NCBI GenBank assembly: GCA_950295325.1
Contig: OX485804.1
Coordinates: forward strand, 7,872,001-7,936,000
Length of the DNA: 64,000 nucleotides
Source of the DNA: Polytrichum commune
Lineage: Eukaryota > Streptophyta > Polytrichopsida > Polytrichales > Polytrichaceae
Direction of reading: 5' to 3'
Positions 1 to 11,600 of this stretch are shown here, piece after piece. Both the position numbers and the translations under genes were made by a program. Below the pieces are notes generated by a model. That model saw nothing but the letters and a program-made list of their open reading frames with translations. It searched no databases and was not told the DNA's origin. The stretch's first letter is position 1; each line of letters opens with the position of its first letter.

Positions 1-527
1 ATTTCTTTCTCTGGTGTGCCGTCGTGTGCCGACCGACTTTGCTCTTGCCAGAATGGTTGTACGCGGCTGCTCCCTTTCTGCTCTGAGTTGAGTGACTGGA
101 TAACAACCCCGTCGAGAAACGGTTGTGCTTGATCGGCGCTCCCTTCCTTCGAACCGCCAGCGACCCGTCTCTCGCTAGCCCTAAAATTATCTCTCTCTTG
201 GAAGATGTCTCTGTCTAGTAGAGTCTCCTTCTCCCTTTCCTTGCCTTTTGGTTTGGAGCTGCTGCTACTTCTACCCCCTAATGACAGACCCAGACAAAGC
301 TCCAGCCCACTATCATCGTCGGCATCAATCGCTGCTAGTGCTGATGATCTACGTGACATAGAGTCATGACTCTCTTTACCCCTCTGCCCGTCCAGAGCCT
401 CGCTGCTGTTCATTGGTGGATCGGACTGCAAACACCAGCTATGCATGATTGGGGTTGCACCCCATGTTCCCTCTGCCTTCGTGTCATTGTTTGCAATACC
501 ATACTGTTCTTCCGTGTTACCAGCCAT
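1..527 (-). CDS. Ninja-family EAR-motif protein, N-terminal part (3' end outside window)
   Basis: The minus strand is open from an ATG at 527-525 to the window edge (175 codons), in a frame closed upstream by a TAA about 20 codons before the ATG. Residues 75-83 read LELCLGLSL, followed by GG. This LxLxL EAR motif ending in LGG is the signature N-terminal motif of the Ninja/AFP family, whose members tether TOPLESS corepressors to JAZ proteins (jasmonate) or to ABI5-type bZIPs (abscisic acid) in the nucleus. An acidic stretch DADDDSG directly precedes the motif and a basic K/R/E-rich stretch (KPKGKEREKE) follows, as is usual in the family. The ATG has G at +4. The C-terminal domain that would separate NINJA from AFP types lies outside the window, so no symbol is given. 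Seen: motif and frame. Known: family role. Inferred: function. Confidence 0.78.
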   Translation of the reverse strand, partial: MAGNTEEQYGIANNDTKAEGTWGATPIMHSWCLQSDPPMNSSEALDGQRGKESHDSMSRRSSALAAIDADDDSGLELCLGLSLGGRSSSSSKPKGKEREKETLLDRDIFQERDNFRASERRVAGGSKEGSADQAQPFLDGVVIQSLNSEQKGSSRVQPFWQEQSRSAHDGTPEKE

Positions 528-1569
528 GACAGGCCGTGGTGCTCTTGCTTGAGGAGGGTGATGCGTTCCAACTCGGAGTAAAGCTTACGCATGTGTCAGC
601 ATGGGTATCTGCAATCAAATAAATAGGAAGGTTGAAAACGCGCCATTCACAAGCCAACTCCGAGCATACCAAAACATCGCCATCTATCTCCCGCAATGAA
701 GATGCCCCCGACAACCCATACGCTATCCGCAGTCTTTGGTTCCTCTTACGAAAACTATTGCACGGATACGAGGAAGAAGAGTGATGTCATTTGAAGGACA
801 CCTACCCAGGAAGGAGCCTTCTTCAAATTCAAGATAGTAAGAGAGCAGCAAAGTATGACCAAAATGCCTGCACACCAGACGACCTACCATGCATAGAATA
901 AGAAACAAATTATACCTCTATGCAAAGTCAATGATGAGCCGTTCGTTAGTCGTACCGTTACTTGGTCCAATCGAGAGAGCGGCAGTCTACTTTCCTTTAT
1001 TTCCGTTCCTTGCTAAGGAAATCTCACGCTGATTCTACAACTGAAAGGCCGTATTGTGTGTATCTCCCATCGTTATATGATGGGACTAAAGAAGAACAAC
1101 CTCTCGCAGTTCAAGGACTGAATGGCCGTGATTTACATGTAATTATGAGATAACTCTGCTCTGGTCGGGAGATCTGGCGGTAACCGTAGCACGACGACTC
1201 GCATAGGTAACCAGGACGCACGCAAATGTCGAAGCCCACATGATCCCCCTGTCCTTGGGGACACACACAAACTGGATAAGAGAAGAAGAAGTAGAAGAAG
1301 AGGAGAGCATCCACGCACGAATTGACTCCTCCAGATCTACTTGCCTACTCGAATGCGGACATACAACCCCCATTCTGGCAATCAGCACCATCCACTCCCA
1401 GATATTATATCACAGACAGCGGAGAAGGCAGGGCAGGCAGGGAGTGTCCTAACACGAGAAGCCCTAGAGCTTCATGATCCGCAACCTCGCAGACTGTGAA
1501 CTCCCACCCTTGGGACTCACCAGAAATTAATGCGCCCGCCGACTGTCGACACCCTCGACGACCCCATTC
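528..1569 (-). promoter_or_regulatory. Spliced 5' leader of the Ninja-family gene (predicted)
   Basis: A pyrimidine-rich acceptor ends at 609, so the coding exon would start at 608 and carry an 81-nt leader. Further upstream on the minus strand two small exons fit strong sites: 806-867 (acceptor gtgtgcag, donor GGTAGG) and 1521-1569 (acceptor after a T-run, donor GGTGAGT at 1520). None continues the main reading frame, so they would be untranslated. The leader contains upstream ATGs: a 5-codon ORF, and a 60-codon ORF at 592-410 that overlaps the main start in another frame. The splice model is my reading of sites only; transcript data could change it. Confidence 0.4.
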
Positions 1570-1747
1570 CTGCAAAAAAAAATCCTCAAATCTCCTCTTC
1601 ACACGGCACCGAGCAAGTCATTCACCAGCCAGGCAGGCGGGGCAAGCAAGATAGGGGAAACCCCACGCCTATCACACAACTAACTCTTTCTTCTACAGCA
1701 TCCAGCGACCCTTGTCAAAATTGATGAGCCCTACTCCACCGCACGGC

Positions 1748-1777
<30 letters not shown>
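1748..1777. repeat. (CT)n microsatellite
   Basis: An uninterrupted CT dinucleotide run of about 14 units followed by a C run. On the gene strand it is a GAGA tract close to the expected transcription start of the Ninja-family gene. Confidence 0.95.
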
Positions 1778-1778
<1 letters not shown>

Positions 1779-2071
1779 CCCGGTTGAGTCAAGTCGAGTC
1801 TCCGCCCGTCCTCCCTCCCTCCCTCGCCCTTCCCTTCCTCTCTCAGCAGCAACATGTGTGGCCAGCAGCCTCCCACCCCCTAAGCTCGAAGCCGCAGAGC
1901 CGGACACGAGGAATGTGCAGAGAAATGCCCTCGCCTACCCTGCCTTCCCCTTTCTGGCGCCCATCTCCCTGTTTGACTGCCCTTCCCTTCCCTTCCCTTC
2001 CCTCACGTTGCGCCGGACCCCCTCTACAGACACCGTACCCTTTTTCCTCCTTCCCCCGTCCCCATTCCCTC

Positions 2072-2116
2072 ATGTATGTATGTATGTATGTGTGTGTGTG
2101 TGTGTGTGTGTATGTG
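2072..2116. repeat. (TATG)n-(TG)n compound microsatellite
   Basis: Four ATGT units run into a TG tract of about ten units and a final TATG. It marks the outer end of the repeat-rich upstream block of the Ninja-family gene. Confidence 0.95.
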
Positions 2117-2500
2117 TTTATGGGAAAAACATTGCTGGATTTTTGTGTGTCTTATTATTATTGTGCCCTTGATATGGCATAATGCACCCTCCCCCCATGT
2201 AGGCCAGTGCAATTTCACCATGCGGAACGTGGTGTGAGTCCACCGGTGGGAAAAACGGGTTGGACAAAAAGACCCATCCCACGAGGGCTTTATGCAGTAG
2301 AAGGCTCCTCTCAAGGAGCTCTAATATGCAATATGAAAAGGCATGAACGGGAGTGCATTATCCTAAGGGCACCATGTGAGGCGGTAACCAAGCATAGGTT
2401 CCCGCCGAGTTCCTTAACCGATCACTCGTCCAAGAGAGGAAGGGCTATCAAAACTCATCATGTTTACCATCCATGGAGGCATGGTGTCATCCACAATTCT

Positions 2501-2520
2501 CTTATCGTGTTCACGATAAG
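2501..2520. repeat. 20-bp palindrome
   Basis: Two 9-bp arms (CTTATCGTG and CACGATAAG) are exact reverse complements separated by TT. No flanking gene suggests a role; it could be a protein-binding site or a decayed element end. Confidence 0.7.
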
Positions 2521-3869
2521 ACATGACCGATTATGACCAATAACTACATAGCTCAAGTAGAAGGATGAGTTGCGATTCCCTCGGCTTGTCATCCACATGC
2601 TTCTCATTCGTTATATAGCCCATAAAGCCCTCTTTATAATATATATAGTTATATAGTTATACCGACCACATAGTTTGTTAAAACAGTCACAAAGATGTGT
2701 TGTGCCGTCACGTGACCTATCAAAATACGAATGTTCATCGTACACATGAAAAGGAGCAAGGTATTAGCTTTGTGTTAAAATTAATAAACTTGGTCAACTA
2801 GATGACAAGTCAAAGCCTAGTCGACGTCTTACATATTGATTGTGAAAGCCTTTTGGGTCGATCATTCCCATAGGCGTGCATAATATCATAATGCCCCCCC
2901 CCCTTCCCATGTGTTATCAAACATAGATACACATGTTGGATTACAACAATTTTAATTGGTTTTAAGAAATGTAATGTATTGTCAAAAAAACGTATTGCAA
3001 TGCCAGACGTGGCTTTGCCATTGTAGATTATCTGGTAGTATAATAACGCAACAAAATTTGAACTATGTCTTTACATGGCCCCTTGTGACTCCACACATCA
3101 TTTTGATTTTTGGATCAAACAAATCGGGAACCAAACTTTTTTTTTCTTTGGTCATTAATTGCAAATTGTGCAGATTGTCATCGTGGGTTTCACTCTTACA
3201 ATTGAGATGTAAAAACCATAAGAGGTTGGAATGAAAGGCTTTTAGTATAAATTTTCATTGCATAGATTATCCCAATAGTGTTAACCGTTGAAGCTAAAAA
3301 GGTGTTTCTATTATGAGCACATATTGTAGTTTATTTTAATTGGAGCACGTGTATTTCATTGTTCAACCCTACAACCAACACTATGCATCACAATCACACA
3401 TTTGATGCTTCAAATGTATGACAATGTTTCACATTTGACCTCTCAATATCTAACATGACTAGACTCAGCGTCTCCAAGCAACAAAAAAAAGAAAGTCGTA
3501 TTTGAGCTACATACTTCATTTTAACTAATCATGTCAAATGTGAACCTATCCAAAATCAACTTATATTTCAAGTGCATTGTATGAATATATTAAACATTTT
3601 TATATTTATTATACGTTGCGGGATTCCCTTGGATGCAAATACATACATTATATTGTATTTTGGTCATCACTGTCTAGTATGAGTATATTTTTATTTTCTC
3701 ATTGACATCAACAATGTAATATAATATGGTATCGAACATATAGATACTAAAATATGATTCATGAACCTAGTGAAGCCCATCAATTATGTGCATGGCCGTA
3801 TATTGAGACCCCACGTTCTTTCAAAAACAAACATAACTTATCCTCTCTCAACTCACCACAAGTTTGGCC

Positions 3870-4285
3870 GAGTGTCCGGGGAGATTTTTGAGTATAATTG
3901 GTCAAAATCCTAGTGTTTCCAAGTCCAACCGGTTACATTGTTTGGGATCTTCTTGTTTTTTCCTTATTGATCCATGGTACATCCTATATTCCTCTAAAAC
4001 GACAAGTAATTTTCATGAAGACCCAAACTTCAACTACAATTAATACGGTGTTTAGTGTCACATGTTGTTTGGAATCACACAATACTATAATTGTTTATCG
4101 TACATCTCATTTTCCAAATGACAAAGGTCGAATATGTTGTTCAAATATTATAAAACGTTAACATCATTACTTGATGAAAATTTATATTCATATTGAAAAT
4201 GGCATATGAATGTGTAACTCCAAATAGTGAGTGACCATGTTTAGTGTAGTTGTTTCGCAAACTCGATTGGTCAATCTATAACTAC
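3870..4285 (+). repeat. Dispersed repeat R1, copy a (with insertion)
   Basis: The copy starts near GTGTCCGGGGAG and continues through the shared phrase CTAGTGTTTCCAAGTCCAAC, then a T-rich section, then a section like TCAAACTCGATTGGTCAATC. The same order of phrases occurs near 29200, 36368, 46285 (minus strand) and in part near 29760 and 51490. The last part (about 4245-4285) is displaced from the first, pointing to an internal insertion. The class is unknown; the size of complete copies (about 200 bp) would fit a SINE. Confidence 0.6.
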
Positions 4286-4496
4286 AATAAATATTGGGTT
4301 ACAATAAACTACAACAATCGGGTTCTCCCAAGTCATTGGTTCGGACATGTTGCCAGTAAAACAATGTCAAATCCCTAGTCTATGTACAATACTAGAACCC
4401 GATTGGTAACGAAAACAAGTGATACACATACATAAGCTTAGCTAGCCACGGCATGGATATGGCTAGCCAAAGCTACATAGGCATATCCATACCATC

Positions 4497-4557
4497 GTCA
4501 TCATCATCATCATCCGCAGCCATGGTCATCATGACCGGGCCGGCCCGGCCCGGCCCA
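4497..4557. repeat. (TCA)n and GGCCC simple repeats
   Basis: A run of six TCA units is followed by three overlapping CGGCCCGGCC units. This GC-rich patch stands alone in AT-rich DNA. Confidence 0.85.
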
Positions 4558-6339
4558 AGCCCACCCTTTTTGCATATCGTGTATAGTGTAGTGTATACAC
4601 ATTGCCAAGTTGTAAGGCTTGGGCTTTGTGGCATCTATGTAAACTCCAACATCCGTGATGAAGGGAGTTACAATATACATATAAACAAACCCTCCATAAG
4701 GCCGAGGGCTAATTCAATTAGATTGGATCTCATCGTATATGGGTATAAATCAAGTATAAACCTTAAGGGATAGGATCTTAGCGTAACACCTAACATGGTT
4801 GACATGATCCTTGAACCCTATGACGACCATTCAAATTTCTATAATTAATACATAAGGCATGTTTAAGATAATAACTAATGTGGAGTTATGCAATGACATA
4901 ACATTTTGTTGTTAATGTAAATAAGAACTGAGGTAAGTGGGTCTTAAACATACACTTTTAGCTACGTGCCAACTTTCCGTAGGGTACAAAACATGCAATT
5001 ATTGCAAAATGAATTACAAATCCAAATCGTGCCCATAGTCATTTGACTCATGTTTTCGTAGCCCGTATAAACATCTCATTCATTATCAAAGCGAATGTTT
5101 TCTTCCTCGTTCAATGATCGTATAAGAAGACTATTGAAGTTCTAATGGTTAATGAAATTTGAACATGCGCTCCAATCTCTTTGAATCACATGTCTTTTTA
5201 TATCCATTTTTGGATCCACACATAATCACACACCATCTCAAATATAGGTGTATGTTAGAGTTAGTTAACTAGATTTTGGGCCCACTTACCTTATGTTTTG
5301 TCCTTGAATACAAACCATAGATTTGACCTTCTAAGAGACTCCATTGAACCTCACATGGACTCTTCCTTCAATTGCAAAAACCCACCTCAAAAGAAAATGT
5401 AATTTCATTCAAATTGGAATTGGTCACTTGAGCTTAGTGTATAGCGAACGGAATCAAGCACGAGCACGAGCATGGATTTGAACCTCACTATCAAGGTCCT
5501 ATAAGTATCACATGTCACGGATTTTGAGAGTTCCAATAGTGTGTGCTCTCATCGGTCCCATGCTTCCGCGCCCATGCCTTTCGAGAATCAAGGACATCAT
5601 TGACACATATTCGATACCATGCAAGTCTTCGGGTCATGTCGGATCCCTATCGCCAATGTACTTATAAAGGAAATTCAAGAAGAACTTTATGGTCACATTG
5701 AGGGCCCATGACCAAGAATTGTAAATTCCGGGCCAATCAAAACTGGCCAAAGACTATCTCAACATGGAGTTATTTAATAACAACTTTAGTTCGGACGTGA
5801 GCCCTCACGTGCAAGGTATGCGGGTCTTATTTGGTTCGCTTTTACTGTTCCCCGTATTGTATGACACTCCCAAATGAAACAACTTATAACAAATGGCTAC
5901 CCCAAAAAGAGCTATTTCCCTGGAACAACCAAAACGGCATAAACCATAACATTTTACTACTAACACAATACTACACTCGAAAACAACACCAACATTTTAC
6001 TAGCATACTAAACATCAGCTTCAACCAAGAACAAACGAGAGATACCAGATATATCCCCCCACCACAAACCATACCCCTATGCCAAATACACATTAACGAA
6101 TGCAACCCATAAGATGATATCGCATGCATACAATATGCTATCCAAACCCAATATGACAATGTACACATCTACGATAACATTGGTCGACATTTGATTATCA
6201 TTCCTAAAACAAGACTAAAATGGTTATGGGACCAATACCGCTTAGCACTAAATAGACCACACAACCTAGAGCCCCCCACCCAACCATTCGAAAAATGAAG
6301 TGGCATGATTATACCAAAGATATAAATACAAAACTCCCA

Positions 6340-6764
6340 AAAATGATCCCCTTAAACTTTCACAATACACACTCCCAAATGCCATCCTTGAAAACTTCAT
6401 AAACGCATTCCAAATAACACACTCATATTTCTCATCACCAGTAACATGCCCCACCACACTCAAACAATTCCACTCCCCATTCCCTAGAGATGTGATATTT
6501 GGATCAGTTGGAAAAACATTCCATCATAAATGACACAGCAATGGCTATGCACACCCACACACAAACACCGAAACTCAACAAGCCCTTCGTTGGGCCCGCC
6601 TCGCAACCAAAAATGGCTCAAACGCTATCACAATACTAGTAATGCCAGACGAAAATTGGTATCACAATACTAATCCACACAATGGACCCTTCCCAGATTC
6701 ACATGTTATAACCCACTTCAAAGCCGATACCATCATTTATGAAGAACCAACAATTCCCCCATAA
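6340..6764 (+). pseudogene. PCIF1-like methyltransferase-related segment of family X
   Basis: This frame reads through one in-frame TGA (near 6529) to a TAA at 6762. It has FHSPFPRDVIFGSVGKTF, then GYAHPH, then an alpha-helical ALRWARLA and a beta-like AITILVMPDENWY. From memory, this order matches the PCIF1/CAPAM family: SPF, then FGS-G-F, then the catalytic NPPF, then a helix and a hydrophobic strand ending in P-x-W. Here the position of NPPF reads AHPH, so the methyltransferase centre would be lost. The alignment is mine and needs a profile search. Role within the element unknown. Confidence 0.45.
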
Positions 6765-7062
6765 CTAAGAACTGAACCCAGAACATAACATCGCGCTATA
6801 CAAATAATATGCATACACCATAAGAATACACACATAGGAACAAAGACCTATACCCAACAAATGAAAGATATTGCCAACACACTACGAATCCCTTAAATTG
6901 CCAAATTGCACCACTAACGCCACTAACACCACTAGACACCTTAGTGAACCGCAATGCAAAATGGACCAAACTCACATACCCGCCCCCTACTGACCATCCA
7001 AACCCCAACCAACTCATGAAATATCAACCTAGAACAATGCCTCCCGCTTAAATACCCACCCC

Positions 7063-8032
7063 AACTTTGCTACTACACAGACAGATCATTCAAACCACCC
7101 AAACAAACAAACAATGGACAATGGAGACGTGAAAAAGCTAGATATGGTATTACAACCCTTTCAAGAACCTCAAAATCACAAAAAGACTACTGGGACTACA
7201 AAACATTCTACGAGCATAAATGATGGCCATACACCACACTCTACAACTCCTCACCACAACATACCGAAATGAGCCAACCCACATATTCACAGATTGTCTA
7301 AACATCCTATACCTCTTAAACACCCAAATCAAACACCCCACTAGCCATAACAGTCACCCGGACAAAATAATCCTAGAAAACATGATTAAAATATTAATAT
7401 CCCGCACACAAACCACCACACTCCACAAAATAAAGGCCCACACAAACATAGGGGGGAATGACCAAGCATATACACTAGCCAAACAAGGTCGCGAATTAGA
7501 CCATAGAGATGCCACAGTCCCATACGAGCATGCACACCCTACACCATACTACCTACAAAAAGATTGGTGGCATTCCATGCAAGAAACACCTCACAAAGGC
7601 CCCATTAGGCACCTTAGTAAACACATTCTCAAGCATGATAATGAACATAACTTAACGATTATAGCAAATCAAACACACCAATTACACAAATGGCTAGAAA
7701 ATGACGACATAAATAAAATACTATCAAATGACTTTTGGACAAATCCCGCCATCACGGATAAGCAAAAAACATGCTTAATAAAATTCCGAATTGGACAATA
7801 TATGGGCCACGCCCAAAAGCAACTCTTCTTTGGCAGAGAAACCTTCCCATCAAGAACATGTCCTATCTGCAACTCAACACATGCAGATACATGGCTACAT
7901 GTACTACTTAAATGCAAACAACAACACATTCATGCATTAATAACAAAAAGACACAACAAAGCGGTATGGGAAATACGCAAACTCATTGTATCAACTCAAA
8001 TATCAAGACATTATACATTAATGAATGCATGA
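7063..8032 (+). pseudogene. RNase H and zinc-finger part of family X polyprotein
   Basis: YYTDRSFKPPKQ at 7063-7098 matches the first RNase H motif (YTDGS) with G changed to R. Upstream of the 270-codon open frame at 7220-8032 the in-frame text ILRA-stop-MMAIHH shows that the second catalytic residue (Glu of RAE) became TAA. In the open frame, FTD (D25) is kept, H74 of KAH is kept, and the last motif NDQAY has Tyr84 where Asp is expected. A zinc motif follows at C214, C217, H227, C232, as in the C-terminal zf-RVT region of plant LINEs. Two catalytic acids are gone, so the copy is dead. The long open frame reflects low AT-stop chance rather than function. Confidence 0.75.
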
Positions 8033-8049
8033 ATGCATAATGAACTACC

Positions 8050-8536
8050 CCAAAAAAATACAGTCCCTCCATGGTTACTTACATGTACATGTGATACCCA
8101 AAGATGTCATTGCAACACTAGGCTCAAACCATACATACTATGCATCATAGGCTACCCACATAACCATCCCTGCCCCCCATAAACCTCTACACATGATATC
8201 ACCATCCAGTTCATCGAATTCACATATTGCAATGATAGATTCGCCATTGAAACCCTAGACAAAAAAATCATAAAATACCAACCACTCATAAACAACATCA
8301 TAACAAAGGGTTAGAACGTAGCCCCACTCATGATACTAGTTGCGGGAGCAAGAGGCACAACACATATCCCATCAATGAAAAAACTGGAAACAACGTTCAC
8401 ACTTCCTATTACGAAAATCAAAAACACGTTTAAACAAATTAACATAATTGCCACACAATATGCACATTCCATATTAGTCCACAAACGAAGGCTAGAAAAT
8501 CGACAAACTATTAACGATCTCCAAGACCTCTCATAA
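8050..8536 (+). pseudogene. Cys-rich plus PD-(D/E)XK-like tail of family X polyprotein
   Basis: After PPWLL comes CTC-x4-RCHC, then KPYILCI, then FIEFTYCNDRF, then KKIIKYQPL and APLMILVAGARG. The pattern (x)PD...(E)x(T)...K...KY..L is that of restriction-like endonucleases found at the C-terminus of site-specific non-LTR retrotransposons; here the first Asp reads Tyr (KPY). The segment ends at NDLQDLS before a TAA at 8534. In copy 2 the same order is seen (WLLPRC, LDILCIHG with the Asp kept, IEFTYCNGRF, KYLP). The endonuclease reading is inference from pattern and position. Confidence 0.45.
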
Positions 8537-8630
8537 ATAAATATAACTCCCAACCCAGTACAGATCCCCCCCCCCCCACTAACTACCCCAAACAAAGCCC
8601 ATACATAATAACTGGCTACCAAAATTTACT

Positions 8631-11600
8631 AATGGTTACCAAATATAATGTCTACATCCTGCAAAGGGCGAAGTAGTTTTACATCTAATGCCACGGTTGT
8701 AAGGCATGGCCTAGGATGTTCTACGAACATACACTTTATCCACTCCAGCCTCCTCCGAAGACTGAAGTTCTTCTTCTTCTTCTCCGTATTGTATCGGTCA
8801 AATTTACGACTTGAAGTGGGGAGTGCTATCATGTGAGTAGCAAGGTAGAAAATTTTGGAAATACAATTACTAGTACCCTATATATGTGGTATTTAAGCAT
8901 AAATGATTATTTAAAAAACACCCCCCAACAAAACCCAAGAACTATGAAAGTAGTTGGTGGATGTTGACATTTAGACTCGGTTAAGAGATACCACTTTCAT
9001 GCGATAGTAGCTTCCTAAGTGATCTCACATGGTTTCAAATCCCGACCTTCACTAGCATTTCACCACGACACCCACCATTCAGCTTACTCAACCCCAAGGT
9101 CACCAAATCCACATGACCATGGCCTCAATGTCATAATAATGTGAATGGGGGGGGGGGGGTCTCAACATATTGCCATTGTCCAAGTGAATCTTTAGTAGAC
9201 ACTAAATGCAACAATTGGAAGGTGGCACGAGGGTTTGGAATAGGGGTTTTCAAATGATGTAAGAGCCAAGTACAAAGAATGTTATACACAACATTTTACA
9301 AATGATTAGAAATAAAGGAAATCTCTCACACAAATCCAATTCCACTAATCGTGGTAATTTAGAAGGAAGACAAAATTTCAAACATTGTCAAACATCCAAC
9401 CCACAAAAATCCAATCCAAACCAAATTATGGTGGATGGTATTGACACCAATTACCATGTAAAAATGCCAAGGCATTCCAATTACAAAATTGCATAACACC
9501 ACAAATCAAAGTATAAGAAAAAATTGCAAACACAAATCAACGACTGCAATTTGTGGTCAATCAAAAAGAAGACAATAATTCAAACATTGTCACACATCCC
9601 CAGTGAAAACTATCCAATTCGATCATATCCAACCCATTTGAGACATGTAGTGGATGGTATTGACAACTATCTAAACACCACTAAACTAGTGTAACCTAAT
9701 CGTCAAGATCCTCGCATTCAATGGCCTCGTCATCTAAGTACGGGTTACGAGCAATTTGTGTAGACCTATGGTAAGGAGGCAACGTCGCATATTGTGCCAT
9801 GAGTTGAGTAGCACTCCCCGCATATGGAGACAACTATCTGGGATTTTTATTTTTATTTTATTATTTGTTTTTGCAAAACAAAATGACAAAGGTCAAACTT
9901 CAATGGTGCACATAGCAAGCATTGTAATTCAAGATAGCATAAAGCTTGGATAAACGTGAACTTACGTATTCAATTGATTTTTTTAGGCAACCTTCTTAAC
10001 ATGTTATATGTAAGAATCAACGAATATAATTTGTGGCTTGGATCCACTTGCATTAGGAGTTGGCATTATATTGCGCAAAGGGAACAAGATTGCATCAAAC
10101 AATGCATAATCTTCCTGGTACGCAATTAGATGACGGCCACTATGTTTGCAAGCATGAATAGACACTCATGCCAATGAAATATGTAAAAGTCGATTAAATT
10201 GAACAAACAATTGATGATTCCAAAGTGAAAAAACATCGAGCATGTACAATGTGAGAGGAAGTCATAAACCAATTTGTAAATGCGTAAGCATCAAGGGCAA
10301 TAAATGAAGGAGTTGTTGAAACCTCAATCAAAATCCATATTGATTCGAAGTCTTTCTTTCTACCGCCCCTACATGGCACTCTCATGTTCACGAGTTGCAT
10401 GCTTACAAATTTGAGATTAAAGTAAACGTCCAATGCCCCCACGTCCACCTTAGACATTACACCATTCTTTTGAAAAAACAAATTGCGACTTTAAACTTGA
10501 ACATAGAAATACCATACTGCATAAATGGCAAGTATGGGAATAAAACAATATTGTTAAGTGGGTTAACACAAACTCCAATTTAACACTCGAACATAATGAA
10601 AAGGGAGAAATCAAATCATGCAAAGATTCCAAAGTGTAGTGGGTAACGTCAAAGATGTGTCAATTGTGAAACACAATGGGAACTCATTGATACCCCACCA
10701 ATCTTTTCTCAATACAAAATCATGCAATATTGCAAACGTTCTAAAACAATCCTTAACATCATTTTTCTTCAACATAAATAAGAGCAAGGGGTCAACATCA
10801 GTGAGATATGCATTTGCAAATTCAAATAAAAGCCTCGATATTGACCTTATTCTTTGCCACCCCATCTTCATTATCTATTATCTCAACATCATACAAGGAC
10901 AATTCTATTGGACATACTTGTTTCTTGAATTGTCACCCTACAATGTACAAAATATAAGAGGGCACTTTAGACACCATAGACATTGCTTCAATGTGGCAAA
11001 ATCCTAAATTTTTAGTTGGTTAGCGGTGAAAATACAAAGGTCACACTACCTTTGTGTGCTCACGAGGCGAATCTACTTGGAAGGGCACTCAACGAAATTG
11101 TACTAGAAGGCAATAGCTTGTCAACAAAGTACCTTTAAAAAAAACTTGCTTAATATTGGATAATATAAGCTTTTGAAAACATTGGTCATGTTATTCATGT
11201 ACCAAATGTAAGAAAACAATAGTTTACATCTAAATAACATGTTCGATGGCAATGCCTTTGTCATGGAACTTTCCAAGTACACTTGACTTGGCAAACATAC
11301 ATTGCCCATTGTAAATAGGTTTGAAGGACTTCGTCCAAAGCAAATTGCTCCATTTCTCAACATAAGCAATAAGTTTCAAGATGGGACCATCCTAATTAAT
11401 CATTTTCTCTAGGAACTTCTCCATATTCTGAAATTCTTTGACAAACCCGTCCTCCAATTGTACAATAACGCAAACGTACTAATAAGATGTAAATAAAAAA
11501 TAGCAATACACAAAAATACAACAAAATGATAGGAAAGAAGAAAACACGGGATGAAAATATAGCTCGATTAACTATTTCTTGAGATATATCTCCCTGACAT

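Larger units (their letters stand above)
1570..2180. promoter_or_regulatory. GA/CT-rich upstream region of the Ninja-family gene
   Basis: This GC-rich block (about half G+C, above the window's average) is strongly pyrimidine-rich on the + strand, meaning GA-rich on the gene strand. It carries a long CT run, several CCCT and CCCTTC repeats near 1810-1840 and 1980-2005, and a TG tract at its far end. GA-rich tracts of this kind are common at plant transcription starts. No clear TATA box was found. ORFs on the + strand here are low-complexity by-products of the repeats. Confidence 0.4.
2181..5828. other. AT-rich non-coding DNA
   Basis: No reading frame here resembles a known protein. Open frames are short and appear on both strands. 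The block holds one 20-bp palindrome, one copy of a dispersed repeat (3870-4285), TCA and GGCC simple repeats near 4500-4560, and a C run near 2894. On the minus strand near 5480 there is a B-box-like GGTTCAAATCC, possibly a SINE remnant. Confidence 0.7.
5829..8630 (+). mobile_element. Decayed retroelement, family X, copy 1
   Basis: A 2.8-kb stretch that is A/C-rich and G-poor on the + strand reads, through stops and frameshifts, as one long polyprotein segment. In order: an N-terminal part (5831-6298, ending near KWLWDQY), a segment resembling PCIF1-type methyltransferases (6340-6764), RNase H (about 7063-7500), a C-x2-C-x9-H-x4-C zinc motif (7859-7915), a Cys-rich stretch plus PD-(D/E)XK-like core (8062-8330), and a tail to 8536. 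The same modules recur in the same order at 37040-41260. No reverse transcriptase motif is visible, so the copy is either 5'-truncated or the family lacks one in this part. Target duplications were not found. Confidence 0.7.

Noticed and set aside
410-592. 60-codon minus-strand ORF (MRKLYSELERI...) as the main protein
   Set aside because: It stops at 410 and overlaps the much longer frame that carries the EAR motif; at best it is an upstream ORF.
1712-2182. 156-codon + strand ORF in the CT-rich block
   Set aside because: Its protein is runs of Ser-Leu, Pro and Val-Cys produced by CT, CCCT and TG repeats; the block is better explained as the upstream region of the minus-strand Ninja-family gene.
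10618-11007. 129-codon + strand ORF
   Set aside because: No motif, no matching frame in the flanks, and the opposite strand looks at least as protein-like; treated as chance or decay.
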